Shown here: one piece after another, positions 62,492 through 64,000 of the stretch | How the letters are laid out: each line of letters begins with the position of its first letter | Numbering within the stretch: position 1 is the first letter of the stretch | Source of the DNA: Clostridium sp. CAG:288 | GTDB lineage: Bacteria; Bacillota_I; Bacilli_A; RFN20; CAG-288 | Length of the DNA stretch: 64,000 bases | Assembly (NCBI GenBank): GCA_000437395.1 | Contig: FR898169.1 | Span: 1 to 64,000 of the forward strand | Reading direction: 5' to 3' | Translations under genes and position numbers: made by a program | The notes under the pieces: model-generated | Database searches by the model: none | What the model was told of the DNA's origin: nothing | The model's input: only the letters and a program-made list of their open reading frames with translations

Positions 62492-63361
62492 TTACTTAAG
62501 GTGAAGTAATAAAACTAATTCTCTTAAAACTTTACAAGCTACTGCTGTTGAAACACCGCTAGCATCATAATGTGGTGAAAGTTCAACCATATCAGCCCCA
62601 ACAAGATTGTTAAGCTTTCTCATCTTTAAAATAGCATCTTGTAATTCCTTATAAGTGACACCGCCAGCCTCTGGAGTACCAGTACCTGGGAAAACAGATG
62701 GATCTAAAACATCAAGATCAATTGTCAAATAGACTGGTTTATCCTTTAAAGCTTCGATGCATTCATCCAATCCATCAAAACTAAACTTAGTTTGGTGAAT
62801 ATGAGTTTTAGCCCATTCAAATTCTGATCTATCGCCCGAACGGATACCAAATTGATATAAAGTACCACTTCCAAGCATATCGTAACATTTTCTTAAAACT
62901 GTTGCGTGTGATAATTCACGACCTAAGAATTCTTCTCTTAAATCAGTGTGAGCATCAAAGTGGATAATGTTCAAATCTGGATATTTTTTAATATATTCTC
63001 TTATTGTTCCATAAGTAACCAAGTGTTCTCCACCGATCATCATAGTCTTTTTGTTATCAGCAAGTATTTCTCTTGTTACCCTTGAAATTTCGTCAAGATC
63101 ACCTTCGACGTCACCCATTGGTAAATCCAAATCACCAATATCACATGTCTTATAATCTTTTAAATCCATTTCCATGTATGGTGAATACCATTCAAGGCCA
63201 ATAGAATCAACTCTAATAGCTGGACCAGCAAATCTTGTTCCTGGTCTAAAAGAACATGTAGCGTCCATAGGACTTGAGAAGATGACTACATCACTTTCGT
63301 CATACTCAGCATCACACGATTGGAAAACACTGAGGTTTCTGTTAAATTTGTTAGAAATCAT
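62492..63361 (-). CDS. speB: Agmatinase (ureohydrolase family)
   Basis: 289 residues. Binuclear Mn ligands are all visible: GGEHLVTYG (about 117), HFDAHTDLREEF (about 143-154), and TIDLDVLDPSVFPGTGTPEAGG (about 212-233). The PGTGTPEAGG ending is typical of agmatinases rather than arginases. It hydrolyses agmatine to putrescine and urea. Its start overlaps the stop of the decarboxylase gene by eleven bases, with AAGGAGTG upstream, so the two are coupled and form an arginine to agmatine to putrescine route. Terminator follows. Confidence 0.9.
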   Translation of the reverse strand: MISNKFNRNLSVFQSCDAEYDESDVVIFSSPMDATCSFRPGTRFAGPAIRVDSIGLEWYSPYMEMDLKDYKTCDIGDLDLPMGDVEGDLDEISRVTREILADNKKTMMIGGEHLVTYGTIREYIKKYPDLNIIHFDAHTDLREEFLGRELSHATVLRKCYDMLGSGTLYQFGIRSGDRSEFEWAKTHIHQTKFSFDGLDECIEALKDKPVYLTIDLDVLDPSVFPGTGTPEAGGVTYKELQDAILKMRKLNNLVGADMVELSPHYDASGVSTAVACKVLRELVLLLHLK

Positions 63362-64000
63362 AATTTATTTCACTCCTTAAATACCATTTTTCTTGATCGA
63401 TTACTTTAATATATCCATCTGGTGAATCACTTAATAATACACCACCAGATTTTTCATAGAATTCTACTAAGTCTAATGCATCTTTGGTGATAATTTCACC
63501 AGGAATTGCAATTGGTATACCTGGTGGATAAACCATCAAAGATTCAGCTGAAATTTCTCCAACTGCATCTTCTAATGCAACTATTTTAGAAGGAGCGTGG
63601 AAAGCTTCTCTAGGTCTAACGACAAGTTCAGGATACTCATATTTAAAGTGAGGCACCTTATGAACATCTGTCGAATCATAATATTCATCAGAAATTCTTT
63701 TTAAAGCAGCAATAAGTTTATCGACGTGTTCTTTAGTTGTTCCTAAAGAAATAATGGCTAAAACTTCACTTACTTCGCCTAATTCCAATTGGATATTTGA
63801 TTCTTTTCTTATTGTTTTATAAACATCAAAGCCAGATAATCCAACTTCCGAAACGTTTATAACAACCTTCGTAAGATCGAAGTCAAATCTTCCAGGTCTA
63901 TCACAATAACTTTTATCTATGCAAGAATAACCTCTAATATTATTAATTTTTTCTCTAGCGTATTTAGCTAATTCTAATTCTTTATCTAAAAGTTCTTTTC
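63351..64000 (-). CDS. Orn/Lys/Arg decarboxylase, C-terminal part (gene continues beyond the window)
   Basis: The frame is open from the right edge to TAA at 63351-63353. A TTG at 63788 is only an internal codon. The visible part corresponds to the C-terminal region of the small Gram-positive type (about 480 residues): DFDLTKVVINVSEVGLSGFD, then YKTIRKESNIQLELGEVSEV, then SLMVYPPGIPIAIPGEIITK. The PLP lysine lies outside. Family members decarboxylate arginine, lysine or ornithine. Pairing with agmatinase makes arginine decarboxylase (speA-type) the best reading. Confidence 0.88.
   Translation of the reverse strand, partial: KELLDKELELAKYAREKINNIRGYSCIDKSYCDRPGRFDFDLTKVVINVSEVGLSGFDVYKTIRKESNIQLELGEVSEVLAIISLGTTKEHVDKLIAALKRISDEYYDSTDVHKVPHFKYEYPELVVRPREAFHAPSKIVALEDAVGEISAESLMVYPPGIPIAIPGEIITKDALDLVEFYEKSGGVLLSDSPDGYIKVIDQEKWYLRSEINYDF

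Overview
The window comes from a low-G+C Gram-positive (Firmicutes-type) bacterium. The best fit is an uncultured, gut-type Bacilli/Tenericutes relative (RF39- or Erysipelotrichales-like), but this is inferred from gene content only. The basis is the strongly A+T-rich DNA, purine-rich AGGAGG-type ribosome binding sites, many lipoproteins with Ser/Thr-rich linkers and bacterial Ig-like domains, BspA-type leucine-rich repeats, an archaeal-type prolyl-tRNA synthetase, FeoAAB iron uptake and a Mn riboswitch. Tryptophan is encoded by TGG. TGA serves as a stop at three ATGA gene overlaps, so the standard bacterial code is assumed.

Layout. 1-950: a visibly G+C-richer patch with the tail of an unknown gene and the C-terminal third of a large serine recombinase, probably the eroded edge of an integrative element. 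957-6531 (minus): trmL, pepP, proS and a membrane-anchored protein that looks like a catalytically dead GGDEF-EAL pair. 6619-12480 (plus): tRNA-Ser, two small unknown genes, a YitT-family pseudogene, a three-gene SPFH/zinc-ribbon operon, a tRNA 3'-end remnant and a GtrA-like membrane protein. 12626-34372: a surface locus on the minus strand of about 22 kb with an extracellular nuclease, a 2144-residue Ig-repeat lipoprotein, two paralogous lipoproteins, a small lipoprotein and a 2491-residue subtilisin-LRR protein. mscL sits inside it on the other strand. 34552-41107 (plus): a pseudouridine synthase, three unknown overlapping genes, phosphoglucomutase and an S41 protease. 41325-43781: another lipoprotein of the same family.

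43877-48637: trpS with a HAD phosphatase (minus), tRNA-Gly, tRNA-Ser, and a long U32-family gene interrupted by one in-frame TGA. 48701-51656 (plus): a TrhP-like U32 protein, an SLC13-type transporter and a monofunctional chorismate mutase. U32 hydroxylation enzymes are known to use prephenate, the chorismate mutase product, so this looks like an RNA-hydroxylation module with its own precursor supply. 51759-57220: metal homeostasis. A DtxR/MntR-family regulator is divergent from feoA-feoA-feoB plus a small Cys-rich membrane protein, with two palindromic operators in the feo leader. Next comes a yybP-ykoY (Mn) riboswitch with terminator controlling mntP and a CaCA-type cation exchanger.

57279-64000 (minus): two unknown genes, a HAD phosphatase, a short aspartokinase-like protein, an ApbE-type flavin transferase lipoprotein, long-form ribosome hibernation factor, agmatinase and the 3' part of an Orn/Lys/Arg decarboxylase. 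The last two form a putrescine-forming pair. Apparent cre (CcpA) boxes lie at 26272 and 62278. No rRNA, CRISPR array, replication origin or intact transposase was seen.
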